Source: an uncultured Pelagibacteraceae bacterium (GTDB lineage: Bacteria > Pseudomonadota > Alphaproteobacteria > Pelagibacterales > Pelagibacteraceae). From it: a DNA stretch of 64,000 nucleotides. A model generated the notes under the pieces. It ran no database searches. It saw nothing but the letters and a program-made list of their open reading frames with translations, and was not told the origin of the DNA. Made by a program: the position numbers and the translations under genes. Below are positions 45,594 to 55,180 of this stretch, piece by piece (position 1 is the first letter of the stretch; the number at the start of each line of letters is the position of its first letter). The stretch is taken from positions 15,001-79,000 of the forward strand of contig CACMXJ010000001.1 in assembly GCA_902617625.1 (NCBI GenBank), written 5' to 3'.

Positions 45594-46877
45594 TTATTTT
45601 CTCCTAATTCTTTTTTTTACAGATTGAGCATGTCCTGCTAACCCCTCATAATTTGCAAGAGTTATAACTGATGGCCCAAGACTTTCAATACCCTTTTTTG
45701 ATAAGTTTATGTAAGAAATTCTTTTATAAAATTCATTAACACTTATTCCACTTGAATATTTTGCAGACCCATTGGTTGGTAATATATGATTTGATCCAAT
45801 GTTATAATCTGTCATAGCCATAACAGCGTATTTACCTAAACATATAGAACCAGAATTTTTAATTTTTGGTATAAAAGATTTATAGTTTTTAACATTTAAT
45901 TCCAAATGCTCAGGTGCAATTTTATTTACAATATTAATTATTTTACTTTCTTTGGCTACATACATTAAAATTCCATTTCTCTTTAAACTTTTTTTTGCTA
46001 CAGACTTTCTTGGAATACTTTTTAATTGTTTTGAAATTTCTATTTGAACTCTATGAATTAAGTTTTTGTCTTTTGAAATCAGTATACATTGTGCATGAGG
46101 ATCATGTTCTGCTTGACCAATTAGATCACTAGCAGCCCACTCAGGATTTGAAAATTTATCACAAACAATCGTTATTTCAGAAGGTCCAGCAGTCATACCC
46201 TCTATACCAACATCTCCAAAAACTTCTTTTTTTGCAGCTGTCACATATGAATTACCAGGTCCAACTATTTTATCAACTTTTTTTATCTTTTTAGTTCCAT
46301 AAGAAACTGCTGCAACAGCTGAGGGACCACCAATGGAATAAATCTCTTTAATTTTACATTTCCGTGCTGCATATAAAACAGCAGGATTTTGATTTCCTTT
46401 TAAACCAGGGTTAATCATTACAATTCTTTTAACTCCCGCAACAATTGCTGGTATAGCATTCATAAGTACACTCGATGGATAAGATATTAGTGAACCAGGA
46501 ACATAGATCGCAACAGACTCTAAAGGCAAATATCTATACTCAAGTTTATTTTTGAATTTATCCGTATAAGAAATATTCTTAAAATTTTGCAAAGAATGGA
46601 ATTTATAAATTCGTTTATAAGCTATGTCGATTGCTTTCTTAACTTTGGGATTTAAAGATTTAATTAATTTAGAAATTTTTTTGGAACTTGGGATAATATT
46701 AGTATTTTGATTAAATCTTTTCTCATATTTAATTAGTGCTTTATCGCCATTCTTTTTAACATCATTAATAATATTAGTTACTGAAACTTTGTCAGATTTT
46801 ATGCTTTTTCTTCTCCTAAGAAGTAAATAATCCAAATTTTTATCAAAATTTTTACTTTTACTATTTAATATTTTCAT
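45594..46877 (-). CDS. hisD: Histidinol dehydrogenase
   Basis: HisD, 427 residues, performs the last two oxidation steps of histidine synthesis with NAD and Zn. It has [51 protein letters not shown] and the EHLEL motif. It is separated from the hisG/hisZ/hisS cluster. Coupled to the DUF2948 gene by a 2-bp gap. Confidence 0.96.
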   Translation of the reverse strand: MKILNSKSKNFDKNLDYLLLRRRKSIKSDKVSVTNIINDVKKNGDKALIKYEKRFNQNTNIIPSSKKISKLIKSLNPKVKKAIDIAYKRIYKFHSLQNFKNISYTDKFKNKLEYRYLPLESVAIYVPGSLISYPSSVLMNAIPAIVAGVKRIVMINPGLKGNQNPAVLYAARKCKIKEIYSIGGPSAVAAVSYGTKKIKKVDKIVGPGNSYVTAAKKEVFGDVGIEGMTAGPSEITIVCDKFSNPEWAASDLIGQAEHDPHAQCILISKDKNLIHRVQIEISKQLKSIPRKSVAKKSLKRNGILMYVAKESKIINIVNKIAPEHLELNVKNYKSFIPKIKNSGSICLGKYAVMAMTDYNIGSNHILPTNGSAKYSSGISVNEFYKRISYINLSKKGIESLGPSVITLANYEGLAGHAQSVKKRIRRK

Positions 46878-46879
46878 AA

Positions 46880-47272
46880 TTATCTAATTTCATTTTGATC
46901 TTCAAGTCTCGCTTCTATGGTTTCTGTTGTCAAAGCAATATGAGCATTATTATTAAAAATAAGATTTATTTCATAATCGTCATTATTTTTCAAATAATCA
47001 ATTCCAATTAATTGTAAAACTAAATCTTTGTTCGATTGATTTATGTTTTTTGATCTTACTTTATCAACAAAGTCAAATCGGCAAATACTATTGATTTTCT
47101 TATCATCTTGATCAGTTTCAATTTTAGTTCTTTCAATTGATAATAAAAAAACTTTACTAGACTCGAGGAATTTAATATCTGTAACTTTAACTTTTGCACC
47201 TGAACTACATGCAGAAATCATTTGTAATCCCTCCTGATCATTTGCAATTATTTTTGCTAGGTATTTACTCAT
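46880..47272 (-). CDS. DUF2948 family protein
   Basis: This 130-residue protein of the alphaproteobacterial DUF2948 family shows the pattern LAKIIANDQEGLQMISACSS, with a second conserved stretch near ALTTETIEARLED at the C-terminus. Function is unknown. Its start overlaps the murA stop by one base, and it is followed by hisD, the conserved family context. Confidence 0.88.
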   Translation of the reverse strand: MSKYLAKIIANDQEGLQMISACSSGAKVKVTDIKFLESSKVFLLSIERTKIETDQDDKKINSICRFDFVDKVRSKNINQSNKDLVLQLIGIDYLKNNDDYEINLIFNNNAHIALTTETIEARLEDQNEIR

Positions 47273-48531
47273 TATTTTAATCTCTTAATTTTAACACCAA
47301 TTTTTTTTAATTTATTTTCAATATTTTCGTATCCTCTTTCTAAATGATAGACCCGTCCAACTACACTTTTACCATTTGCCACTATTGCTGCTAACACTAA
47401 AGCAACACTTGCTCTAAGGTCGCTAGACATTAGTTCAGCACCAATAAATTTGGTATTACCCTCAATAAATGCTTTGTTATTTTTAATATTTATTTTAGCA
47501 CCTAATCTTTGCAACTCTGCAACGTGCATAAATCTATTCTCAAAAATACTTTCAGTTATAGAACTTTTCCCAATGCTCTTACACATTAATACCATTAATT
47601 GAGCTTGAAGATCTGTTGGGATACCTGGAAACTCTTTAGTTTTTATATTTTTAATAGATTTGATTTTATCAGGTCCTTTTATAAAAATTTTGTTATTAGT
47701 AATCTTTATTTTTGAACCAGCTTTTTTTAATAATTCTAATTCAGTATTAATTATCTTTGGTTCTAAATTTTTTATTTGTAAATTGCCTTTAGCAAGTGTT
47801 GCTGCTACACAAAATGTTCCTGCCTCTATTCTGTCAGCCATGACCGTGTGGGTAGTTTGATTGAGAGAATTGACTCCTATAATTGTACAAGTTCTTCCTG
47901 ACCATTTTATATTTGCACCAGCTTTATTTAAAAATTGAGTTAAGTCTTTAATTTCAGGTTCAACTGCGCAATTCCTTAAGATCGTTTTACCTTTAGCCAA
48001 ACATGCAGCAATTATTGAATTTTCTGTTGCACCAACACTTATTTTGGGAAACTTAATTGTTTTACCCTGTAGTCTTCCATTTGATTTCGCTAAGATATAT
48101 CCATCCCTAATTTTATATTGCATTCCCAATTTTTTTAATGCACTTAAGTGATAATTCACAGGTCTTGCTCCTATTAAACATCCACCAGGTAAAGACGTTT
48201 TAGATTTATGAAATTTTGAAATTAATGGACCTAAAACCAGTATTGAACCTCTCATCGTTTTAACTAGTGAATAACTTGCAAAAGTTTTCATATTCTTTTT
48301 ATTAATTATTTTTGCAGTTTTTCTATCTTTAGATAAAATTATTTTGGAGCCAAGAGATTTTAATAAATTTAACATGGTATTTATATCTCGTACTCTTGGT
48401 AAGTTTTTTATTGTTACTGGTTTAGTGAATAATAAGCTTGCTGCAAGAATTGGAAGAGAAGCATTTTTAGAACCTGAAATTGAAACTTTACCCTTGATTC
48501 TACAGGGACCATTAATCAGAAATTTATCCAT
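47272..48531 (-). CDS. murA: UDP-N-acetylglucosamine 1-carboxyvinyltransferase
   Basis: MurA, 419 residues, commits UDP-GlcNAc to peptidoglycan. The N-terminal KNASLPILAASLL and the catalytic Cys loop PGGCLIGARPVNYHL are present, so the enzyme should be fosfomycin-type sensitive (Cys not replaced by Asp). The end motif RGYENIENKLKKIG is typical. It follows dcd by 3 bp. Confidence 0.96.
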   Translation of the reverse strand: MDKFLINGPCRIKGKVSISGSKNASLPILAASLLFTKPVTIKNLPRVRDINTMLNLLKSLGSKIILSKDRKTAKIINKKNMKTFASYSLVKTMRGSILVLGPLISKFHKSKTSLPGGCLIGARPVNYHLSALKKLGMQYKIRDGYILAKSNGRLQGKTIKFPKISVGATENSIIAACLAKGKTILRNCAVEPEIKDLTQFLNKAGANIKWSGRTCTIIGVNSLNQTTHTVMADRIEAGTFCVAATLAKGNLQIKNLEPKIINTELELLKKAGSKIKITNNKIFIKGPDKIKSIKNIKTKEFPGIPTDLQAQLMVLMCKSIGKSSITESIFENRFMHVAELQRLGAKINIKNNKAFIEGNTKFIGAELMSSDLRASVALVLAAIVANGKSVVGRVYHLERGYENIENKLKKIGVKIKRLK

Positions 48532-48534
48532 AAA

Positions 48535-49095
48535 TTACTTTTTTATTTTAGCAACCTGTATGGTGGTTTGTCCCTGATATTTTCCGTTTTTTGATTTATA
48601 AGTTGATTCTGGTTGAGTATCTGATTTAAAAAATAAAAATTGAGCAATACCTTCATTTGAATAAATTTTTGCAGGGTTAGGAGTTGTGTTGCTTAATTCA
48701 ATAACAATATTTCCTTCAAACTCATTTTCAATTGGAGTTACATTACAAATAATTCCTGTTCTTGCGTAAGTGCTTTTTCCAACACAGATGCAAAGAACAT
48801 CTTTTGGTATTCTAAAATATTCAATGGTTTTAGCTAGAACAAATGAATTTGGTGGAATTATACAGTACGGCCCCTTTCGCTCAATAAAGTTATCATCAGA
48901 GAAGTTTTTTGGATCCACCAATGAACTATTCACGTTTGTAAATATTCGATACTCATCAGAAATTCTGACATCATAGCCCATACTACTTAGGCCATAAGAT
49001 ATCTTTCCCTCAGATATTTGATGATCTAAAAATGGTTCGATCATATTATGCTCTTTGCACATTTTTTTTATCCAAGAATCTGGTTGGATAGACAT
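48535..49095 (-). CDS. dcd: dCTP deaminase
   Basis: Dcd, 186 residues, makes dUTP from dCTP. Motifs are [11 protein letters not shown], the [12 protein letters not shown] active-site region, [15 protein letters not shown]-like catalytic Glu, and GIAQFLF. The start codon overlaps the stop of a 33-residue gene upstream (TAATG), so translation is probably coupled. Confidence 0.95.
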   Translation of the reverse strand: MSIQPDSWIKKMCKEHNMIEPFLDHQISEGKISYGLSSMGYDVRISDEYRIFTNVNSSLVDPKNFSDDNFIERKGPYCIIPPNSFVLAKTIEYFRIPKDVLCICVGKSTYARTGIICNVTPIENEFEGNIVIELSNTTPNPAKIYSNEGIAQFLFFKSDTQPESTYKSKNGKYQGQTTIQVAKIKK

Positions 49096-49196
49096 TATTT
49101 ATTTTTCTTTTTATTTTTTTTTTGAAATATTTTTCTTTTTTTTAAATTTTTTTTAAGAGCTAAACTTAGTCGCTCATTTTTGTCTTTTACAGTCAT
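49095..49196 (-). CDS. Small basic protein (33 residues)
   Basis: This short ORF encodes 33 residues, starting [20 protein letters not shown] and then almost only Lys, Asn, Arg and Gln. It overlaps the upstream 66-residue gene by 4 bp (ATGA) and dcd by 1 bp (TAATG). The two tight junctions argue that it is translated. Similar short Arg/Lys-rich proteins with a KxxRLxxALRANLxRRK-like pattern occur in other alphaproteobacteria. Function is unknown. Confidence 0.7.
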   Translation of the reverse strand: MTVKDKNERLSLALKKNLKKRKIFQKKNKKKNK

Positions 49197-49393
49197 TCTT
49201 TATTTGGGTTTGTAAGAAAATCTAAGGTAATTGGTTTAGATGCATCTAATGCTTTATCTTTATTTTCATCTTTCTTTGGACCCTCTTTAGCTAAGCGTTT
49301 TGCTTTTTTTTCAGCAAGTTTTTTCTCTCTTTTAGCTTGCTTCTCCATAAGCTTAGCACTTTTTGTAGATTTATAATCGTAATGAATGCCCAT
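49193..49393 (-). CDS. Small Lys-rich protein (66 residues)
   Basis: This is a 66-residue basic protein with start MGIHYDYKSTKSAKLMEKQA, then a charged helical Lys/Glu/Ala stretch, and a C-terminal segment [15 protein letters not shown]. No family is recognised, though small proteins starting similarly are known to me from alphaproteobacteria. It heads the run leading to dcd and murA. The 5' flank has an AGGAG-like ribosome site (TCAGGAGATATT on the minus strand). Confidence 0.75.
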   Translation of the reverse strand: MGIHYDYKSTKSAKLMEKQAKREKKLAEKKAKRLAKEGPKKDENKDKALDASKPITLDFLTNPNKE

Positions 49394-49492
49394 AATATCT
49401 CCTGACTAGATATAAATCATATTTCGCTAAAAATTAAGGCAATATTTTGAAAAAAATGCTTTATTATTAATAAAATACAATTTGTGATTATT

Positions 49493-49566
49493 GCTCCTGT
49501 AGTTAAATGGCATAACAAGTCCTTGGTAAGGACTAGTTCCCTGGTCAGTACAGGGTGGGAGCACCA
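49493..49566 (+). tRNA. tRNA-Thr (anticodon GGT) with unusual T-loop
   Basis: This 74-nt cloverleaf is on the plus strand: acceptor GCTCCTG/TGGGAGC, D stem GTTA/TAAC, anticodon loop TTGGTAA (anticodon GGT), T stem CCCTG/CAGGG, A73 and encoded CCA. The D-loop AATGGCA keeps G18 G19. The T-loop is GTCAGTA, so the T54-A58 pair is replaced by G54 and G58 while T55 and C56 remain. It ends exactly where the stop codon of the convergent VTT-domain gene begins. Confidence 0.93.
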
Positions 49567-50289
49567 TTATTTTCTATAAAATAATTTTCTTAATAGAATC
49601 GTAATTGAAACTAATACTAAGAAAGCCAAGATGGGAATATATATGTCAGGTGAAAATATAATATCAGTAATTTCAGGAACCTTAGTATTTTCCTCTATAA
49701 CTTTTTCTAATCCCTCTCCAATTGAAACAGCTAAAAAAATTTGAGGAATTATTCCTATAAATGTAGCAAAGAAAAAATTTATTTTTTTAACATTAAATAA
49801 TGTTGGTAGAAGACAGCTTAACTGCCAAGGAATACCACCAATAAATCTATAAATTAGTAAATAGATAAATTCTGATTTTTTGAATTTTATTTCAAGTGAT
49901 CTAAATCTGTTTAAAAATTTTTCTCTTATAATATCTTTTAAAAAGTAGTTTCCAAAAATATATAAAAAAGTTGCACCAACGCTTAAACCTAAAACCACAA
50001 TTAAAGTACCTATCCATTTACCTAAGATGAAACCACCTATAATTGCTACTGGGGATCCAAATCCTAATAATGGAAATACCCAGATAATTGTAAAAATTAA
50101 AAAAATTATTGACAGTGAAAACAAATTGGAATTTTTAAGCTCATTAAAATAAAGTCTATTATTTTTTATAAAATCATAAGATAATATTTCTTGAAGACTA
50201 AATTTAGAAAAAAATAAAAATAAAAAAACAATTATCAAAATTATGTAGGATAAACCTATGAATAATTTAATTTTTTTAGTTTTTTCCAT
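49567..50289 (-). CDS. TVP38/TMEM64 (VTT/DedA-like) membrane protein
   Basis: This is a 240-residue multi-pass membrane protein of the VTT (SNARE-associated/DedA-like) superfamily. Helices are visible at about 8-27, 55-75, 78-98, 150-175 and 215-235. The diagnostic motif is FGSPVAIIGGFILGKWIGT with the later YRFIGGIPWQLSCLLP. Family members are linked to lipid scrambling or flipping; the substrate here is unknown. It is convergent with tRNA-Thr and divergent from rpmH. Confidence 0.87.
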   Translation of the reverse strand: MEKTKKIKLFIGLSYIILIIVFLFLFFSKFSLQEILSYDFIKNNRLYFNELKNSNLFSLSIIFLIFTIIWVFPLLGFGSPVAIIGGFILGKWIGTLIVVLGLSVGATFLYIFGNYFLKDIIREKFLNRFRSLEIKFKKSEFIYLLIYRFIGGIPWQLSCLLPTLFNVKKINFFFATFIGIIPQIFLAVSIGEGLEKVIEENTKVPEITDIIFSPDIYIPILAFLVLVSITILLRKLFYRK

Positions 50290-50380
50290 TATTAAGTATC
50301 GTATTATAAAATGTTATATTTGCTATTTATATATTTAGTTATTATAAAGGTCGAAATTTTAATAAATTTAAATCATTAAT

Positions 50381-50521
50381 ATGAAGAGAACTTATCAACC
50401 TTCTAAAATTAAAAGAGCTAGAAAACATGGCTTTAGATCTAAAATGAAGACTAAAGGAGGCAAAAAACTTTTAGCTCGAAGAAGGGCTAGAGGTAGAAAA
50501 TCTTTAACAGTCTCTGGTTAA
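50381..50521 (+). CDS. rpmH: 50S ribosomal protein L34
   Basis: L34, 46 residues, begins [20 protein letters not shown] and continues with the [14 protein letters not shown] end, an unmistakable family match. It precedes rnpA by 3 bp, the universally conserved rpmH-rnpA pair. It heads a long plus-strand run to the SET gene at 57.8 kb. Confidence 0.98.
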   Translation: MKRTYQPSKIKRARKHGFRSKMKTKGGKKLLARRRARGRKSLTVSG

Positions 50522-50524
50522 TCA

Positions 50525-50866
50525 ATGAGAAGCAGACTTCTTGCTATTTCAAAAAATGAAGAGTTTCGTGAATTACTCAAAAGAAGAAAAAAATCCAACA
50601 AATACGTTGTAATATTTTTTGGTCATTTAGAAAATAAAACCAAGAGTAAATTAAATATTTCATTTGTAACAAAGAAAAAAATTGGAAATGCTGTAAAGAG
50701 AAATAAAATAAAAAGACGATTGAGAAACATTATGAATGAAGCCTTAAAAAAAGTATCAATAAATTTAAAATATTCATATCTTGTTATTGCTAAGCCAACT
50801 ATGTTAAACAATGAATTTAAAATAATAAGAGAAACCTTGTTTCAGGATTTTGAAAAAATAAAATAA
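50525..50866 (+). CDS. rnpA: Ribonuclease P protein component
   Basis: RnpA, 113 residues, is the protein cofactor for 5' maturation of tRNAs. The RNR motif is visible in [19 protein letters not shown]. The rest is basic. Flanked by rpmH and yidD; its stop overlaps the yidD start (TAATG). Confidence 0.95.
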   Translation: MRSRLLAISKNEEFRELLKRRKKSNKYVVIFFGHLENKTKSKLNISFVTKKKIGNAVKRNKIKRRLRNIMNEALKKVSINLKYSYLVIAKPTMLNNEFKIIRETLFQDFEKIK

Positions 50867-51105
50867 TGAACATAATAACTTTTGTATTAATAAAGCTTAT
50901 TAGAATTTATAAATATTTAGTTAGTCCTCTAACTGGTCATTCATGCAGATATTTGCCAACTTGTTCAGAGTACAGTATTGAGGCCCTAGAAAGGTTTGGT
51001 CTTTTAAAAGGTATTTTATTAATTTTTAAAAGAATTTTTTCTTGTCATCCTTGGAGTGCTGGTGGATTTGATCCTGTGAAAAAAGAAATGAAAGTGAAAA
51101 AATAA
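50866..51105 (+). CDS. yidD: Membrane protein insertion efficiency factor YidD
   Basis: YidD, 79 residues, has the family pattern [31 protein letters not shown] and the [12 protein letters not shown] end. It assists YidC-dependent insertion. Coupled to yidC by TAATG. Confidence 0.95.
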   Translation: MNIITFVLIKLIRIYKYLVSPLTGHSCRYLPTCSEYSIEALERFGLLKGILLIFKRIFSCHPWSAGGFDPVKKEMKVKK

Positions 51106-52784
51106 TGGACTCAAAAAATACGATTGCAGCAATAGCCTTATCATCTGCAGTAATAGTTCTATACTCTCTATTCTTTGTTCCAGAAAAACCAGTTACAAGT
51201 CAAAATCTCACTGAAAAAAAGAAAATTGAACAAAGCTCTGACACTCCTAGTTTAGAGCAAGAAAAAAATATTATCCAACTTTCTAGAGAAGACGCTTTAA
51301 ATGAGAGTGATAGGATTGAATTTGAAAATGCTAATGTAATTGGTACTATATCTTTAAAGGGTGCAGCAATAGATGATTTAACTTTTAAAAATTATAATGT
51401 TGAACTTGAGGGTGATGAAAAAATAATACTATTAGGACCTAGAAATATTAAAGAAGGTTATTTAATTGAAAGTGGATTCGTAACCTCTGATAAAAATATA
51501 GATATTCCTACATCTGAGACCATCTGGTCTATTAAAGGAAATAAAAAATTAACTGAAAATTCTCCAATTAAATTATCTTGGACCAATGATCAAGGAATTA
51601 CCTTTGAAAAAGAAATTTCTTTAGATGATAAATATTTATTTTCAATTAAACAAAGAGTAATTAACAACACAAATGGAAAATATGACTTTTATTCTTATGG
51701 TCAAATTATAAGAAATGAGATCCCAGACATAATAGACTTTTTAATTCTTCATGAAGGATTAATTGCAACTTTAGATGATGAATTAATTGAGGAAGATTAT
51801 GACGATATTCAAGAGAAAAAGTTTACAAAAACTGCTCAAAAAGGTTGGTTGGGTATAAGTGATAAATATTGGATTACTTCAGTAATACCTCCACAGAATA
51901 AAGAGTTTAAAACAACATTTGATTATAAAGATAAATTTAGAGCGAATTTTATTGCAACTGAACCACTTGAATTGGGTCCAAATAATTCTATTGAAGAAAA
52001 TTTACAAATAATAGTTGCTGCCAAAAGAGTGGATGTCATTGATGGATATGCAAAAAGTTTAGCTATCGATAAATTTGATCTAGTTATTGATTGGGGTTTC
52101 TTATATTTCATAACAAAACCCTTGTTTTTTGGTATTGATTATTTTTTCAAACTACTTGGTAACTATGGATTAGCTATCATAGCTATAACAATTTGTATTC
52201 GTCTTGTTTTTTTTCCTTTGGCAAATTTTTCTTTTAGAAGCATGGCAAAAATGAAAGCCCTCACTCCAGAAATGGTAAGATTAAAGGAGCTTCATAAAAA
52301 TGATAAAATGAAATTACAACAAGAAATGATGGCTCTTTATAAAAAAGAAAAAGTCAACCCAATGTCCGGATGTCTTCCAATTCTCGTTCAAATACCGGTA
52401 TTTTTCGCTTTGTATAAAGTTTTATTCGTTACTATAGAAATGAGACATATGCCTTTTTATGGTTGGATACATGACTTAAGTGAACGTGATCCAACAAGTA
52501 TATTCAATTTATTTGGGCTGCTACCTTATGATGTGCCATCTTTTTTAATAATTGGTGCTTGGCCCGTTGCGATGGGAGTTTCTATGTGGGTACAACAAAA
52601 ATTAAATCCTGCTCCCACTGATCCTATGCAAGCTAAAATATTTATGTTCTTTCCACTCTTTTTAACCGTAATATTAGCACCCTTTCCAAGTGGCCTAGTA
52701 ATTTATTGGACTGTGAATAATATTTTAACTATGGCCCAACAAGTATTTATTATGAAAAGGACTACGGTTAAAACTGTCACTTAA
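51105..52784 (+). CDS. yidC: Membrane protein insertase YidC
   Basis: YidC, 559 residues, inserts inner-membrane proteins with or without SecYEG. It has an N-terminal TM (about 5-25), a large periplasmic beta domain (to about 330) and the conserved 5-TM insertase core: LGNYGLAIIAITICIR, MKALTPEMVRLKELH, CLPILVQIPVFFALYKVL and WTVNNILTMAQQ. In many relatives engB (yihA) follows before argB, but here argB is next. Confidence 0.96.
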   Translation: MDSKNTIAAIALSSAVIVLYSLFFVPEKPVTSQNLTEKKKIEQSSDTPSLEQEKNIIQLSREDALNESDRIEFENANVIGTISLKGAAIDDLTFKNYNVELEGDEKIILLGPRNIKEGYLIESGFVTSDKNIDIPTSETIWSIKGNKKLTENSPIKLSWTNDQGITFEKEISLDDKYLFSIKQRVINNTNGKYDFYSYGQIIRNEIPDIIDFLILHEGLIATLDDELIEEDYDDIQEKKFTKTAQKGWLGISDKYWITSVIPPQNKEFKTTFDYKDKFRANFIATEPLELGPNNSIEENLQIIVAAKRVDVIDGYAKSLAIDKFDLVIDWGFLYFITKPLFFGIDYFFKLLGNYGLAIIAITICIRLVFFPLANFSFRSMAKMKALTPEMVRLKELHKNDKMKLQQEMMALYKKEKVNPMSGCLPILVQIPVFFALYKVLFVTIEMRHMPFYGWIHDLSERDPTSIFNLFGLLPYDVPSFLIIGAWPVAMGVSMWVQQKLNPAPTDPMQAKIFMFFPLFLTVILAPFPSGLVIYWTVNNILTMAQQVFIMKRTTVKTVT

Positions 52785-52810
52785 AAAATTAATTATTACA
52801 CAATAATAAA

Positions 52811-53659
52811 ATGGATTTAAAAAAAATACTTCCAAAAAATGGACCACCAATTGATGAAGTGTCTAAATACATAGAAAAATATAAAAATGACCTCATAGTA
52901 ATAAAATACGGAGGAAATGTTTTTATAGATAGAAATATCTTTGACAATTTTATAACAGATATAAATATACTCAGTAAGTTAGGTATTTCATTTATAGTCG
53001 TTCATGGAGGAGGTCCAAGAATTAAAAGAGAACTAGATAAATCAAATATTCAATCAAAATTTATTAGAGGTTTAAGAGTAACAGATAGAAAGATAATAAA
53101 CATTGTTGAGTCAGTGTTGATTGATTTTAATAACGATATTGTCGATTCTTTAAAAAGATTTGGTACTGATGCAATCTCAATTCATACGAAAAAAAACAAT
53201 ATAATTGAGGTGACACCAGAAGCAAAAGAACTAGGTTTTGTAGGAATTCCTAAGAAAATTAATAATGATCTTATAGAAAAAATTCTTAATAAAAAACAAG
53301 TTCCAATAATTTCACCATTAGGTTTGGGAAATGATAATCATCCATATAATATTAATGGTGACACAGCTGCTGGTGCGATCGCAAAGTCATTAAAATCCAG
53401 AAGATTGCTATTAATGACCAATGTTGAAGGAGTTCTAGATAAAGACAAAAAACTAATTAATGAAATTAATTCAACAGAAGTTTTAAAAATGGTTGAAAAT
53501 AATATTATTACAGAGGGAATGATACCTAAAATAAATACTTGTTTAGATGCAGTTAAAAATGGGGTTACAGCAGTCGGAATAATTGATGGAAGAAAGCAAC
53601 ACTCTATATTGTTTGAAATTTTTTCTGACAAGGGTTCTGGGACCTTGATAAGAAAATGA
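52811..53659 (+). CDS. argB: Acetylglutamate kinase
   Basis: ArgB, 282 residues, phosphorylates N-acetylglutamate. It contains VIKYGGNVF, VVHGGGPRI, YNINGDTAAGAIA and TEGMIPKI. The yidC-argB linkage is typical of alphaproteobacteria. Overlaps the HAD gene by 4 bp. Confidence 0.96.
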   Translation: MDLKKILPKNGPPIDEVSKYIEKYKNDLIVIKYGGNVFIDRNIFDNFITDINILSKLGISFIVVHGGGPRIKRELDKSNIQSKFIRGLRVTDRKIINIVESVLIDFNNDIVDSLKRFGTDAISIHTKKNNIIEVTPEAKELGFVGIPKKINNDLIEKILNKKQVPIISPLGLGNDNHPYNINGDTAAGAIAKSLKSRRLLLMTNVEGVLDKDKKLINEINSTEVLKMVENNIITEGMIPKINTCLDAVKNGVTAVGIIDGRKQHSILFEIFSDKGSGTLIRK

Positions 53660-54348
53660 AAAATTTTAAAGAAATGAAGTACCTTCTCTTGGATCTTGAT
53701 GGGGTTTGTTATGGAAAACATAACAACTATTCCCTTGAAAGAGTATTTGGTCAAGTTTCCAAAAGAATGACAATGTTTATATCTGAGAAACTAAAAATAA
53801 ATATGGAGGAAGCAAAAAAATTACAGACAAATTATTTCTACAAATATAACACTAGCTTAAATGGTTTAATGATACATCATGATATACCACCAGAAGAATT
53901 TTTAAAATATGTCCACACAATAGATCTTTCATTTATGAAAGAGGACAAAATAATGAGGAATGAACTTGAAAAATTAGACATGGAAAAGTTTATTTTTACT
54001 AATGGGAGCGCCGAGCATGCTAAAAATATTTTAACTCATTTAGGTGTTTATGATCTTTTTGGAAGAGATAAAGTTTTTGATATTAAAGATGCCGGGTATG
54101 TGCCAAAACCTGAGGCTCAAACTTTTGATTTAATGGTTAAAAAATTTGGATTGAATCCAAAAGAAACCATTTATATAGAAGATATCGCAAAAAACCTGAG
54201 TATTGGTTATGAGCGAGGCTGTGCAACTGTTTGGTTAATTAATGATGAACATTTTGGCAAGATAGATTCTGATAAAGATTATATCTCACATAAAATTGAA
54301 AATCTGTCTTTATTTCTCAAGGAAATAAGGTTATTAAAAAGTGAATAA
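53656..54348 (+). CDS. HAD-superfamily pyrimidine 5'-nucleotidase-like hydrolase
   Basis: This is a 230-residue HAD hydrolase. Motif I is LLLDLDGVCYG (catalytic Asp pair), motif II FTNGSAEHA, and motif III/IV VPKPEAQTF and YIEDIAKNL. Cap type and context (argB-HAD-dapD) match the pyrimidine 5'-nucleotidase family, whose motif I is usually DLDNTLY; here it is DLDGVCY. Substrate is inferred. Confidence 0.85.
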   Translation: MKNFKEMKYLLLDLDGVCYGKHNNYSLERVFGQVSKRMTMFISEKLKINMEEAKKLQTNYFYKYNTSLNGLMIHHDIPPEEFLKYVHTIDLSFMKEDKIMRNELEKLDMEKFIFTNGSAEHAKNILTHLGVYDLFGRDKVFDIKDAGYVPKPEAQTFDLMVKKFGLNPKETIYIEDIAKNLSIGYERGCATVWLINDEHFGKIDSDKDYISHKIENLSLFLKEIRLLKSE

Positions 54349-54351
54349 ATT

Positions 54352-55179
54352 ATGTCTATAGAAAAAATTATAAATGATGCTTGGGAGATTAAAGATCAAA
54401 TAAACCAAAATTCAGACCAAAAAATTAAAGATGCAATAAACCAGGTTATTAATGATTTGGACAGTGGAAAATCAAGAGTTGCTGAAAAAATAAATGGTGA
54501 ATGGGTTACACACCAACATTTAAAGAAAGCAATTATGTTAAGCTTTAGAATTTATCCGATGGAAAACTTAAATGGCCCTTACAGTAGTTGGTACGATAAA
54601 TCTCACTTGTTAAAAGGTAAAACTGCAGGTTGGTCAAAAGAAGATCATGAAAGAGCTGGCTTTAGAATGGTTCCTAATTCTCCAGTAAGAAAAGGATCAT
54701 TTGTTGGAAAAAATGCTGTTTTGATGCCATGCTATGTAAATATCGGAGCTTATATCGATGAGGGAACAATGATAGATACATTTGCAAGAGCAGGTAGCTG
54801 TTGTCAAATTGGAAAAAATTGTCATATCTCAGCAGGATCAGGAGTTGGTGGAGTTTTAGAACCTGCACAAGCTTTACCTACGATAATCGAAGACAATGTT
54901 TTCCTTGGAGCTATGTCAGAAGTTGTTGAGGGGGTGATTGTTGGGGAAGGTTCAGTTTTAAGTATGGGTATGTATATAGGTCAATCAACTAAAATAGTCG
55001 ATCGAAAGACAGGTAATATCACTTTCGGTAAAATTCCGCCGTACTCAGTTGTTGTCCCAGGTTCATTGCCAGACAGAAATAATTCGGCTGCACCATCGTT
55101 GTATTGTGCTGTAATAATTAAGCAGGTTGATGAAAAAACAAGGTCAAAAACTTCTATAAACGACCTTTTACGAGACTAA
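54352..55179 (+). CDS. dapD: Tetrahydrodipicolinate N-succinyltransferase
   Basis: DapD, 275 residues, is the succinylase-branch enzyme of DAP/lysine synthesis. The left-handed beta-helix region includes GAYIDEGTMIDTFARAGSC, HISAGSGVGGVLEP and EDNVFLGAMSEVVEGV. Length is full. It lies directly before dapE, its pathway partner. Confidence 0.96.
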   Translation: MSIEKIINDAWEIKDQINQNSDQKIKDAINQVINDLDSGKSRVAEKINGEWVTHQHLKKAIMLSFRIYPMENLNGPYSSWYDKSHLLKGKTAGWSKEDHERAGFRMVPNSPVRKGSFVGKNAVLMPCYVNIGAYIDEGTMIDTFARAGSCCQIGKNCHISAGSGVGGVLEPAQALPTIIEDNVFLGAMSEVVEGVIVGEGSVLSMGMYIGQSTKIVDRKTGNITFGKIPPYSVVVPGSLPDRNNSAAPSLYCAVIIKQVDEKTRSKTSINDLLRD

Positions 55180-55180
55180 A

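Noticed and set aside
53338-53754. A 138-residue minus-strand ORF opposite argB and the HAD gene
   Set aside because: Antisense to the conserved argB C-terminus, Phe/Ile/Leu-rich as expected of reversed AT-rich coding DNA.
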